A stretch of 27,432 nucleotides of DNA, taken from assembly GCA_937958145.1 (NCBI GenBank), contig CALGOE010000172.1:1-27432 (forward strand), in the 5' to 3' direction. A program made the translations under genes and the position numbers. This DNA comes from an uncultured Desulfobacca sp. (GTDB taxonomy: Bacteria; Desulfobacterota; Desulfobaccia; Desulfobaccales; Desulfobaccaceae). The notes below the pieces were generated by a model. That model saw nothing but the letters and a program-made list of their open reading frames with translations, had not been told where the DNA came from and ran no database searches. Shown piece after piece: positions 6,922 through 14,301 of this stretch (position 1 is its first letter; the number at the start of each line of letters is the position of its first letter).

Positions 6922-8445
6922 TTATTCGCCTTTCTTGGACGGTGTTGCCGCGGCCGGGTTAAGCCCCAGGGTCTCCCGGGGGGTGAGCATTTCCTGAATG
7001 CCGAAGGGATCCAGGAATTCCATTTTGGCTTCAAAGTTCAGAGGTTTGACGCCCCGGTTATTCAGGTATTGGGCCAGCTCCAGGTTGACCTCTTTGGGCA
7101 CCGTCACCCCTGCCTGGCTCAGGGCCTGGCGCAGCAGGGCTTCCGCCCGGCCGGCCATGGCGATGGCATCACCCAGGATGCGCCCCATCTCCGAGGGGTT
7201 GTGAAAGCCCACGGAATTTTCCGCCCCGGAAAAAATCACCCGATAGAAGGCCTCGTAATACAGGTCCTTGGCCCGCTCATAAAGGTCGGCCGGAATGGCC
7301 TTGCCCTCGGCCTGGGCCGCGTGCACCTTTTCAATGAGTTTGGCGGCCACCGCCGTGGCATATCCAGCCCGCAGCATCAGGGAGACCGTCCGATCCTGGA
7401 TGGCCAGCACCTGATTCTTCAGCCATTCCGGAGATTCGGTATGGCACTGTTGGCAGGCCCGCATATTGTCTTTCAGAGGGCTGGTGACATTGTGGTTGGA
7501 GATCTTGTTGGCCCCCACCCTAATATAGGGCATGTGGCAATCGGCGCAGGAGACATCGGCGTTCCAATGCGTGCTGTTACGGGAATAAAACTCATACTCC
7601 GGGTGGCGGATGAACCCGAACTTGTAGCCGGTGACGGTCTGTTTCCATTCGCCATAGGACGGACTGCTGCGCAGGACCCGGATGATGTTCTCCATGGAAA
7701 TATTGCCCACAGTGCTTCCCTGCCACGGGAAAAAGACGTCGATGGATTTGTTGTTGGCATCTTTGGGGATAATGTAGGTAACGTGGCATTGGGCACAGAC
7801 CAGGCTGCGCATTTCCTGGCGGCCCACCCGGCTCAGGTCCAGTCCCATTACCGCCAGGGCCTTTTTCAACGGCGGCTGGTGAATCCTCAGGGACATATCC
7901 CGGTTGTCATGGCAGTTGATGCAGGCCACCCCCAGTTTCTGGCCTTCCTCAGGAATCCGGGCATGGACGTCCATGTAGGGATCGGAGAAATAACTGGGCC
8001 CCAACTCCTGCATTAATTTCGGCACATAGGGCGACTTGCAGGTCAGGCAAACGCCGCCCGCCTTTAAACGGGAGGGGTCGATCTCCAGTTGATCAATGAG
8101 CATGTAGTAGTGGCCCCGGGGTTCGTTGTATTCCACCCCGAAACCCCAACCGTTGAACAGCAGGGCCATGTAAGGAAACTGACTGAGCTTGTCCCAGACG
8201 ATGAGATCCGTGTCCCAGCCCCGTTTATAGCGGCTCAGGGGCGGTTTGGGATCCCGGGTCTTCATGTAGGAGTCATATTCCAGGGGATAGGCTTTGCCCC
8301 AAACCGCCGGATCAAAAGTATTATCCGGAATGGTGGCGGTCCGCACCGGTTCGGTCTTGGGCGGCGGCGAACAGGCCGACAGGGCCAGGCCCAAGAGAAG
8401 GCCGCTCATGACTACCACGATGAAAACGATTGTCTGCCGTTTCAT
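6922..8445 (-). CDS. nrfA: Ammonia-forming cytochrome c nitrite reductase (pentaheme)
   Basis: 507 residues. It catalyses six-electron reduction of nitrite to ammonium outside the inner membrane, with NrfH as partner. A lipobox-like signal (LGLALSAC, C25) suggests a lipid anchor. Heme 1 has the diagnostic catalytic CxxCK motif (C133, C136, K137). Four CxxCH motifs follow (C175-H179, C217-H221, C300-H304, C331-H335). Candidate catalytic Arg110 (PRGHYY), Tyr224 (CHVTY) and His281 (RHPEYEFY) are present. The residue before the Tyr is Thr instead of the calcium-ligating Glu, and the residue before the His is Arg instead of Gln, as in the calcium-independent clade described for Geobacter lovleyi NrfA. 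The ATG at 8445 is preferred to the GTG at 8451 because of GAGGG spacing. nrfH ends 30 bases upstream. Confidence 0.95.
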   Translation of the reverse strand: MKRQTIVFIVVVMSGLLLGLALSACSPPPKTEPVRTATIPDNTFDPAVWGKAYPLEYDSYMKTRDPKPPLSRYKRGWDTDLIVWDKLSQFPYMALLFNGWGFGVEYNEPRGHYYMLIDQLEIDPSRLKAGGVCLTCKSPYVPKLMQELGPSYFSDPYMDVHARIPEEGQKLGVACINCHDNRDMSLRIHQPPLKKALAVMGLDLSRVGRQEMRSLVCAQCHVTYIIPKDANNKSIDVFFPWQGSTVGNISMENIIRVLRSSPSYGEWKQTVTGYKFGFIRHPEYEFYSRNSTHWNADVSCADCHMPYIRVGANKISNHNVTSPLKDNMRACQQCHTESPEWLKNQVLAIQDRTVSLMLRAGYATAVAAKLIEKVHAAQAEGKAIPADLYERAKDLYYEAFYRVIFSGAENSVGFHNPSEMGRILGDAIAMAGRAEALLRQALSQAGVTVPKEVNLELAQYLNNRGVKPLNFEAKMEFLDPFGIQEMLTPRETLGLNPAAATPSKKGE

Positions 8446-8475
8446 AAGCACCCTCGCAAGGAGATGGTTGCGCGG

Positions 8476-8940
8476 TTAGGGCGAAGCCATGGCGCCGCTC
8501 AGGCGATGGGACAGGCGGCGATGGCAACTCCAACATTGGCGGTCCTCATTGACCCTGGCCATGGTCTCCTCATGGCAGCGCAGGCAGTTTTCCTGGACGA
8601 CCCGGCCCCCCCGGGCCGTCAGGCGCAGATCAGCGCTGACCTGGCCGGTCTGAAACCGGACCACATCATGGACCCCGTCCAGGGTTTTCCAAAAGAGATG
8701 GCGGGCAAAAGTATCGTTGGGCAGGTGGCAGTCCACACAGGCAGCCCGTCTGTGGGCTCCGGTGTGAAACCAGGCCTCGTATTGGCTGCTCATGACGTGG
8801 CAACTGGCGCAGAATTCCGGCGTGGAGGTCTTGGCCAATAATTTGGGCGGGCCAAAAGCCACAAACAAACCGACAAAGGCGGCGACCGCCAGGAGTATCC
8901 CCAGGTGCAATGAGATTCTGGCGAAGCGGGACCAGGCCAT
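8476..8940 (-). CDS. nrfH: Cytochrome c nitrite reductase tetraheme quinol dehydrogenase subunit
   Basis: A 154-residue NapC/NirT-family membrane cytochrome that takes electrons from menaquinol and passes them to NrfA. There is one N-terminal transmembrane helix (about residues 9-30) and four CxxCH motifs: CASCH (44-48), CVDCH (68-72), CLRCH (119-123) and CWSCH (136-140). Met50 two residues after the first heme His (CHVM) matches the Met ligation of heme 1 known for NrfH. The length is typical. The ATG at 8940 has AGGAGGGA six bases upstream; the GTG two codons earlier would abut that site. It is first in the nrfHA operon, and the 341-base gap upstream presumably holds its promoter. Confidence 0.94.
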   Translation of the reverse strand: MAWSRFARISLHLGILLAVAAFVGLFVAFGPPKLLAKTSTPEFCASCHVMSSQYEAWFHTGAHRRAACVDCHLPNDTFARHLFWKTLDGVHDVVRFQTGQVSADLRLTARGGRVVQENCLRCHEETMARVNEDRQCWSCHRRLSHRLSGAMASP

Positions 8941-9281
8941 TGGCACTCCCTCCTGATCGGCGGCCGGGGGGAACCGTCGGCCCCCCCGGGCTGCTCAAAG
9001 CGGCAATCCCTGCTGCCGACCGGATTAGATTAACTATTGACCCTATTTTTACCCTAACCGATGGGAGAAATGTTTGACAAGCTTTTTTTAAAGATTTATT
9101 GAAGAAAGTTTTCTCAAACAGGGCAATGGCAAACCTGATATTCCTCCCCGGATTAGATCGTGTTCATCCGGAAAGTGCCAAAAATAAGAGGAAGCCCGGC
9201 AGGGGCGGGTCTGAGCCCCGCTCCTACAAAAGCCCTTTTAGTTTTTTTCAATATGGTGAGGCTGCCGTTTCCGGATGGACA
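8941..9281. other. Intergenic region upstream of nrfHA and downstream of the exporter operon
   Basis: 341 bases without a credible gene. The nrfH-proximal part is GC-rich (8950-9000). An AT-rich block at about 9020-9125 is the likely nrfHA promoter region on the minus strand. TTGTCA there has no convincing -10 partner, and no clear FNR or sigma54 site was found. An imperfect dyad, TTGAAGAAAG-TTTTCTCAA, lies near 9100-9118. A palindromic repeat lies at 9201-9225. Confidence 0.5.
9201..9225. repeat. Imperfect palindromic GC-rich element, probable dispersed repeat
   Basis: AGGGGCGGG at 9201-9209 pairs with CCCCGCTCCT at 9216-9225, nearly complementary with a short loop and followed by ACAAAA. 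It resembles the dispersed intergenic palindromes common in deltaproteobacterial genomes. Only one copy is visible here, so dispersal is inferred. Confidence 0.4.
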
Positions 9282-10508
9282 CTAGATCGATCGCAGGGTG
9301 TCCATGGGTTGGAGTCGGGCCGCCTGGCGGGCCGGGAAAAAGCCAAAGGCCACCCCCACCGCCATGGCAATAAGCAGGGCGGCTAAGGCCGGGGCCAGGG
9401 AAAAGACCATGGGCCAATCCAGGAACCGGGCCACCAGGTTGGCCAGGGTTGCCCCCAGGACCAGTCCTGCCAGGCCGCCGGCGCAGCTCAGGACCACTGC
9501 CTCAATGAGGAACTGCACCATGATGTCCCGGGGCGAGGCCCCCACCGCCAGGCGTAGACCGATTTCGCCGGTGCGCTCCTTCACCGATACCAGCATAATA
9601 TTCATGATGCCAATGCCGCCCACCAACAGCGAGATCATGGCCACTCCCCATAACAGCCAGGTCATGGTGGTAATGGTGATCTCCCAGGTCTTTAATACTT
9701 CTGTGAGGTTGCGGATGGAAAAGTCTTTTTCGGCGCCGGGTTTCAGGCGGTGGCGTTGGCTCAGGAGACGATCAATCTTTTCCTCGGCCTGGGCCAATTG
9801 ACCGGGATTGGCCACAGATACCAAAATAAATTTCACCACCCCCGGCAGCGCCGTGCCAAAGAGCGATTGTTGGGCGGTGCTCAAAGGGACCAGGACGATG
9901 TCATCCTGATCCCGGCCATCCGGGGTGCGGCCTTTTGGGGCCATAATGCCCAGGAGATGGAACGGCGTGTTATTGATCCGCACCGTCTGCCCCACATGAG
10001 CCAGGGCCCCGGGCAGGTGCTGGGCCGCCGTAAACCCCAGGACACAGACTTTAGCCCCCCGATTGCTCTCAGCCGGGGTAAAAAAACGGCCGGCAACCAT
10101 GGTCACCCGCCGCAGCTGAAAGAATTCCGCCGTGGTGCCCAGGACCAGCGTTGACCAGTTCTGCCCTCCCAGGATCACTTGGGCCACATCCCCCCAGAAA
10201 GGCACGGCATATTCCACTTCCGGCACCTCCCGCATGATGGCCTGGACATCCCCGCTGGTCAGGGACGGCAGGCTGCCCAGACCCATGCGCCAGCCGCCTT
10301 TACTGGTGGCCCCGGAATTGATCATCAAAAGACCGGCCCCGGCCCCGGAGATCTGCTGAGCCACCAAGGTCCGGGCCCCGGCCCCCAGGCTCCACACCAG
10401 GACCACGGCGCCGACGCCGATGACCACCCCCAACACGGTCAGAGCACTGCGCAATTTATGCACCCAGAGAGAGAGGGCGGCGCTGCGGAGACATTTGCCC
10501 CATTTCAT
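9282..10508 (-). CDS. MacB-type ABC transporter permease
   Basis: 408 residues with classic MacB/FtsX-type topology. The first TM helix (about residues 22-43, TVLGVVIGVGAVVLVWSLG) is followed by a large extracytoplasmic MacB core domain (about 45-270). Three TM helices lie at the C-terminus, including WLLWGVAMISLLVGGIGIMNIMLVSVKERTGEIGLRLAVGA, a region strongly conserved in these permeases. No ATPase domain is attached; that is encoded separately at 12086-12781. The ATG overlaps the stop of the upstream gene as ATGA (10505-10508), so translation is coupled. It is the last gene of the five-gene exporter operon. The substrate is unknown; MacB relatives export macrolides, peptides, lipoproteins or siderophores. 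Confidence 0.9.
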   Translation of the reverse strand: MKWGKCLRSAALSLWVHKLRSALTVLGVVIGVGAVVLVWSLGAGARTLVAQQISGAGAGLLMINSGATSKGGWRMGLGSLPSLTSGDVQAIMREVPEVEYAVPFWGDVAQVILGGQNWSTLVLGTTAEFFQLRRVTMVAGRFFTPAESNRGAKVCVLGFTAAQHLPGALAHVGQTVRINNTPFHLLGIMAPKGRTPDGRDQDDIVLVPLSTAQQSLFGTALPGVVKFILVSVANPGQLAQAEEKIDRLLSQRHRLKPGAEKDFSIRNLTEVLKTWEITITTMTWLLWGVAMISLLVGGIGIMNIMLVSVKERTGEIGLRLAVGASPRDIMVQFLIEAVVLSCAGGLAGLVLGATLANLVARFLDWPMVFSLAPALAALLIAMAVGVAFGFFPARQAARLQPMDTLRSI

Positions 10509-11203
10509 GGCTGCCTATCCTGGCGGCAGTCCAACCGGCAGACCTTTTGGGTCAGCGGTGAAAGAATAAAGTCTATGGGCCAGACCGATCCGGGAGACTC
10601 GGCCAAGGCTATGCCCTCTTGGAAAAAGGGATAGGCGATAATAGTGGCACAGGACAGGGGAAGGGTACCGTTCCCGCCGGGCGCCACAGCCTGGGACCGG
10701 CTCTTGGACGGCAGGGCCGTGCCGAACCGACGCTGCCAGAAGCTGCGGATCACCCATCGCGGATCAAAAGGGGCGCCGAATTTGCCCTGCACAAAACGGC
10801 TGATCCGTTGCTGCTGGCCGTTAGTCAAACCCGGCACCCGCAGGAGCAGGGCCTCATCCACCAGGGAGATCAGTCTTTGGTACTCAACCCCCTTATACCG
10901 CGGCCTCTCCCAAATCAGGCGAAAGCCATAGCCCGCCACCAGATTGTGGTCCAAATAAATCTTGGCCGAACTATAGCGACAGGCTTGGGCTAAACCGGAA
11001 ATCCCGCTCCACAGGCGCTTCAGCCAATGATCCTGGAATTTCCTGGGGATGGCTGTCAAAACGATATCGCAGGGTTGCGTCTGACCAAGAAATTCCTCTT
11101 TCGACACCAACGGCGTGGCGGCGATCAGAGCCAGGGCCTGTTGGGCCTGTTGGTTGTAACGCTGCCAGAAACTAACCGCAATTTCCAACGGGTTGGCTAC
11201 CAT
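10505..11203 (-). CDS. Permuted papain-fold (YiiX/C92-like) protein, apparently lacking the catalytic His
   Basis: 232 residues, identified from pattern only. The order CDIVLT (45-50), YSSAKIYLD (77-85), VDEALLLRVPGLTNGQQ (115-131), GKFGAPFDPRW (140-150), LPLSCATIIAY (181-191) and WPIDFILSP (208-216) follows the layout of YiiX/YebB-like permuted NlpC/P60 (Peptidase_C92) proteins. The nucleophile position Cys185 is kept. The usual SHVxIYLG segment reads SSAKIYLD, so the expected catalytic His is Ser. No signal peptide is evident. The ATG at 11203 is chosen because GGGAGG lies six bases upstream and because longer frames would run through the CPBP gene. It overlaps its upstream neighbour by 7 bases and its downstream neighbour by 4. 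Confidence 0.6.
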   Translation of the reverse strand: MVANPLEIAVSFWQRYNQQAQQALALIAATPLVSKEEFLGQTQPCDIVLTAIPRKFQDHWLKRLWSGISGLAQACRYSSAKIYLDHNLVAGYGFRLIWERPRYKGVEYQRLISLVDEALLLRVPGLTNGQQQRISRFVQGKFGAPFDPRWVIRSFWQRRFGTALPSKSRSQAVAPGGNGTLPLSCATIIAYPFFQEGIALAESPGSVWPIDFILSPLTQKVCRLDCRQDRQP

Positions 11204-12102
11204 TGGAACCTCCCGGCAATGAACGGCTCCAAAAAAGGACACAGAACAGCATAAAATCCTTTGTGATCCGAGACATAGGCCGAACCTACTTTTGTACTGA
11301 CCTGCAGGCAAAGATGCAGCACGGTCCCCAACAGGGCGTGCCCCAGGGCCGCAGCCAGCACATTCGGCGTCCGACTGAAAATCCTGCCCCAGACGATTCC
11401 CAGGATCAGAGCCAACCCCATCACCGGCCGGTTGGGGAGATGATACAATGAAAAGACCAAGGCATTGGCCATAATGGCCCACCACAGCCGATGTGTGGCC
11501 TGGGTCTGGGCAACCATGGGCTGATACTCCCCCGCCGCCTCGCTTGCTGGGGCTCCAAAGACAGCCTGCCAGCGCCGCAGAAAAAAGCTGAAGAACAGGC
11601 CGTCCTGAAAAAAGGCGGACAGGAAATAGAGCACCAGCCGCAACAGAAAGACAGAAGCGCTGAAATCAAACCAAGGACCGTAGCCGAAAACATACCCGCC
11701 CAGTACGATAAGCAGTATACCCCCCAGGGTGCAAGCACCGAAGAGCAGACCGGCCTCCGCCAGGTTGTCCCTGCGGATAAAGAAAGCCGCCGCCGGTCCG
11801 ATACCCCGGGACGCCAGGGTTTCTTGGTGGATGAGCACCGGAGAAACATAGGCCACATAGATCACTGCCAGGAGAGTGAGAAACAGCGGGAGGAATCTCG
11901 GCCCTTGCGCCGCCATGAGCGGGGTGGCGATCCAGGCCATCCAAAAAAAGATCACCGAAATGAGGACAATTTCGGTCAAAGGAAGCAGCCTGGGGACCGC
12001 CAGAGGGCTGCCCGGAGCCAAACGGCCAGCGCCAGCCAGCTGCTGGGGCCAGCTCCGCCAGGACAGGTTCAGGACCGCATTTTTCTCATCCGGCCGGGGC
12101 AT
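11197..12102 (-). CDS. CPBP-like (Rce1/ABI-type) intramembrane protein with degenerate active site
   Basis: 301 residues with about seven or eight hydrophobic segments from residue 40 onward. The arrangement resembles CPBP glutamic intramembrane proteases: motif 2 FSLYH (F217-H221) and motif 3 GHALLGTVLH (H255) are present. Where motif 1 (EExxxR) should be, the sequence is FFQDGLFFSFF, with Q166-D167 in place of Glu-Glu and no Arg. Such a protein would probably lack normal protease activity and may act as a binding or assembly factor. The start overlaps the end of the ATPase gene by 17 bases, and the end overlaps the next gene by 7. No strong ribosome site precedes the ATG, consistent with translational coupling. 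Confidence 0.65.
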   Translation of the reverse strand: MPRPDEKNAVLNLSWRSWPQQLAGAGRLAPGSPLAVPRLLPLTEIVLISVIFFWMAWIATPLMAAQGPRFLPLFLTLLAVIYVAYVSPVLIHQETLASRGIGPAAAFFIRRDNLAEAGLLFGACTLGGILLIVLGGYVFGYGPWFDFSASVFLLRLVLYFLSAFFQDGLFFSFFLRRWQAVFGAPASEAAGEYQPMVAQTQATHRLWWAIMANALVFSLYHLPNRPVMGLALILGIVWGRIFSRTPNVLAAALGHALLGTVLHLCLQVSTKVGSAYVSDHKGFYAVLCPFLEPFIAGRFQW

Positions 12103-12781
12103 GGTTCTTGGTATCGGACATAATCATCCCGTCCCGGATAATGAGCTGCCGCCCGGCAAAAGCAGCCATCTCGGGGTCATGGGTCACCATAAGAATAGTC
12201 AAGCCTTGCCGGACGTGCAATTCCTGCAGAAGGGCCATGATCTGAAAACCGGTCTGGCGGTCCAGATTGCCCGTGGGTTCGTCGGCCAATAAGAGTTCCG
12301 GTTGATTGACCAACGCCCGGGCCAATGACACCCGCTGCTGTTGGCCGCCGGAGAGCTGCCGGGGCAGATGATGGGCCCGGTCGGCCAGATGCACCTTGGC
12401 CAATGCCGCCAGGGCCAACTCCCGTTCGCCATTGCCCCGCCCCGGACTATACATTAACGGCAGGGCCACATTATCCAGAGCACTCAGGCGGGGGAGCATG
12501 AAAAAAGACTGAAAGACGATGCCGATCTTGCTATTGCGCAGTTGGGCCAGCTTTCGTGGGGGAAGATGGGAGACCAGCTCCCCGTCCAGATAATACTCTC
12601 CGGCCGTGGGCTGGTCCAGGCAGCCCAAGATATGCAGCAGAGTGGATTTGCCCGAGCCCGAGGGTCCCATAATGGTGACAAATTCCCCGGCCGCCACGTC
12701 CAGGGAAACTCCCCGCAAGGCGGGGACGTGCACGGAATCCATCTGATAGGTTTTGTGAATACTCCGGAGGGAAATCAACAT
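12086..12781 (-). CDS. MacB/LolD-type ABC transporter ATP-binding protein
   Basis: 231 residues, the standard length for a stand-alone MacB/LolD/FtsE-type ATPase. Walker A is GPSGSGKST (39-47), the Q-loop is IGIVFQSFFMLPRLSALDNV (87-106), the signature is LSGGQQQR (143-150), Walker B is LLLADEPTGNLD (163-174) and the H-loop is VTHD. It would form the cytoplasmic motor dimer with the permease encoded three genes downstream. It begins 7 bases after the adaptor gene ends and overlaps the CPBP-like gene. Confidence 0.95.
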   Translation of the reverse strand: MLISLRSIHKTYQMDSVHVPALRGVSLDVAAGEFVTIMGPSGSGKSTLLHILGCLDQPTAGEYYLDGELVSHLPPRKLAQLRNSKIGIVFQSFFMLPRLSALDNVALPLMYSPGRGNGERELALAALAKVHLADRAHHLPRQLSGGQQQRVSLARALVNQPELLLADEPTGNLDRQTGFQIMALLQELHVRQGLTILMVTHDPEMAAFAGRQLIIRDGMIMSDTKNHAPAG

Positions 12782-12788
12782 AGCCGGA

Positions 12789-13964
12789 TTAATAGAACAA
12801 TCGCCGCAGACCCAGACCCTCGCCGCTGCTGTTTCCCTTCTGTTCGATGATGACCTGATCCCCCGCCTTGAGGGCTCCGGCCTTGATCTCCGTCCAGAGG
12901 CCGTCGCTGAGGCCCAGGGATACCAACACCTGCTGCGGTTTGCCGTCGGCCCCCAGCCGCCAGACCGAAGGCGAGTCGGCCCGGGGCTCTCCCTTCTGCC
13001 CCAGGGGCTGGAACCGCAGGGCGGCGTTGGGCACGGCTAAAACATCCGGGCGGCTGGCAGCCAGAATCGTGACCGTGGCGATCATGCCCGGTTTCAGAAG
13101 GAGTTCCGGGTTGGCGGTCCGGACCAGAATCGTATACGTCACCACATTCTGCGTCACGTTGGGGGCCAGCCGCACCTGATCAACCTGGCCGGTAAAGACT
13201 CTGTCCCGGTAAGCGTCCACCGTGAACGTCACCGGCTGCCCCACCTTGAGATTCCCCACCTCACTGCCGTCCACCTCCGCCGCCACCTGCATCTGGGTTA
13301 AATCCTGGGCGATGGTAAAGAGCGTGGGCGTTTGCAGGGCTGCCACCACGGTCCGCCCCACTTCCACATTGCGGGAAATGACGATGCCGTCCACGGGTGA
13401 GATGATAGTGGTGTAGCGCAGATTGGCGGTGGCTTCGGCATATTGGGCCCTGGCCTGGGCCAACCGGGCTTGGGCGGCCTGAAAATCAGCCCGGGCCGCT
13501 TCATAGAAAGCCCGCTGGTTGTCCAATTCCATCTGGGGAATCAGGTTCTGAGCGGCCAAGGTTTCGTAGCGCCGCAGTTGCGTTCGGGCCAGCTCCAGGT
13601 TGGTTTTGGCCTTCTCCGTTTCCGCCTGCACCGAGGTCAGGGCCGATCGGGCCTGCTCCACCTTGGCGGTGTAGATGGTGGGGTCGATCCGAGCGATGAC
13701 CTGCCCCCGGCGGACCGGCGAGTTGAAATCCACCAGGATTTCCTGAATCAGCCCGGAGACCTGGGCCCCCACCTGAACCGTCTCCAAAGGGTTGACCGTA
13801 CCGTTGGCCACGACCCTCTGTTCCAACGTCCTGATGGCCGCTTCCTGGGTGACATATTCACTCCGGCTGCTCCCCGGCTGACAACCCAGGAGGAGCGCAG
13901 CGCCAAGCACCACGAGCAGCAAGAGGACCGATGTATGCAGGGACCATCGATTTTTTGTAAACAT
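12789..13964 (-). CDS. MacA-like periplasmic adaptor (HlyD/RND-MFP family) lipoprotein
   Basis: 391 residues from the ATG at 13964; a frame from 14036 adds residues with no signal character. The N-terminus is a lipoprotein signal (TSVLLLLVVLGAALLLGC, lipid Cys at 28). Then come a beta-barrel/lipoyl half (VVANGTVNPLETVQVGAQVSGLI), a long alpha-helical hairpin of about 80 residues rich in A, Q, E and R (KVEQARSALTSVQAETEKAK...), the second lipoyl half (IISPVDGIVISRNVEVGRTV), a beta-barrel and a membrane-proximal domain. This is the MacA layout, bridging an inner-membrane MacB-type transporter to a TolC-like channel. It is the first gene of the minus-strand operon and divergent from the TolC-like gene. 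Confidence 0.92.
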   Translation of the reverse strand: MFTKNRWSLHTSVLLLLVVLGAALLLGCQPGSSRSEYVTQEAAIRTLEQRVVANGTVNPLETVQVGAQVSGLIQEILVDFNSPVRRGQVIARIDPTIYTAKVEQARSALTSVQAETEKAKTNLELARTQLRRYETLAAQNLIPQMELDNQRAFYEAARADFQAAQARLAQARAQYAEATANLRYTTIISPVDGIVISRNVEVGRTVVAALQTPTLFTIAQDLTQMQVAAEVDGSEVGNLKVGQPVTFTVDAYRDRVFTGQVDQVRLAPNVTQNVVTYTILVRTANPELLLKPGMIATVTILAASRPDVLAVPNAALRFQPLGQKGEPRADSPSVWRLGADGKPQQVLVSLGLSDGLWTEIKAGALKAGDQVIIEQKGNSSGEGLGLRRLFY

Positions 13965-14301
13965 TTTTGCCACTAACCCCAGGCGCCGCCGATCCACAGG
14001 CCCGTCTGGGTGATTGCCGCCTTTCCTGGCACACACCCACAGAGCCGCCTCCTCTGCCGGTGACGTTGAGCTTACTTCATATTATCGACAATGTTTTGAG
14101 TATACTTGACAACATTGCAGCAGGATCAAGTTGCAGTTTATCGTACCAGCCGGATTTTTACTTGTCAAAAGAAAATGATTGGGGCAGACTATTGTCCACA
14201 ACCAGGTGGTCATCACAACGATGAGGACACCTACCCCAAGAACTCCAGCCCCAGGTGTCAGGGCCCAGGCGACCGCCCGACGCCAGGCGAAAGAGGATGC
14301 T
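13965..14301. other. Divergent intergenic region between macA-like and tolC-like genes
   Basis: 337 bases with no convincing gene. The AT-rich core at about 14070-14180 should hold both promoters. A 7-bp inverted repeat, CAATGTT (14089-14095) and AACATTG (14111-14117), overlaps a TTGACA at 14106-14111 on the plus strand. TATACT and GATAAT hexamers occur on the minus strand in the same core. A shared regulator binding the dyad is possible; no site could be assigned. Confidence 0.4.

Noticed and set aside
7069..8016. 315-codon plus-strand open frame opposite nrfA
   Set aside because: It lies wholly inside nrfA, whose five heme motifs fix the coding frame. The translation looks like mirrored codons with no domain.
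9099..9386. Plus-strand 95-codon frame across the nrfH upstream gap
   Set aside because: It runs through a palindromic repeat and the 3' end of the permease gene, and its translation is charge-rich without family features.
11204..11485. N-terminal extension of the permuted-papain-like frame
   Set aside because: It would run through the CPBP gene in another frame and has no domain character. The ATG at 11203 has a strong ribosome site.
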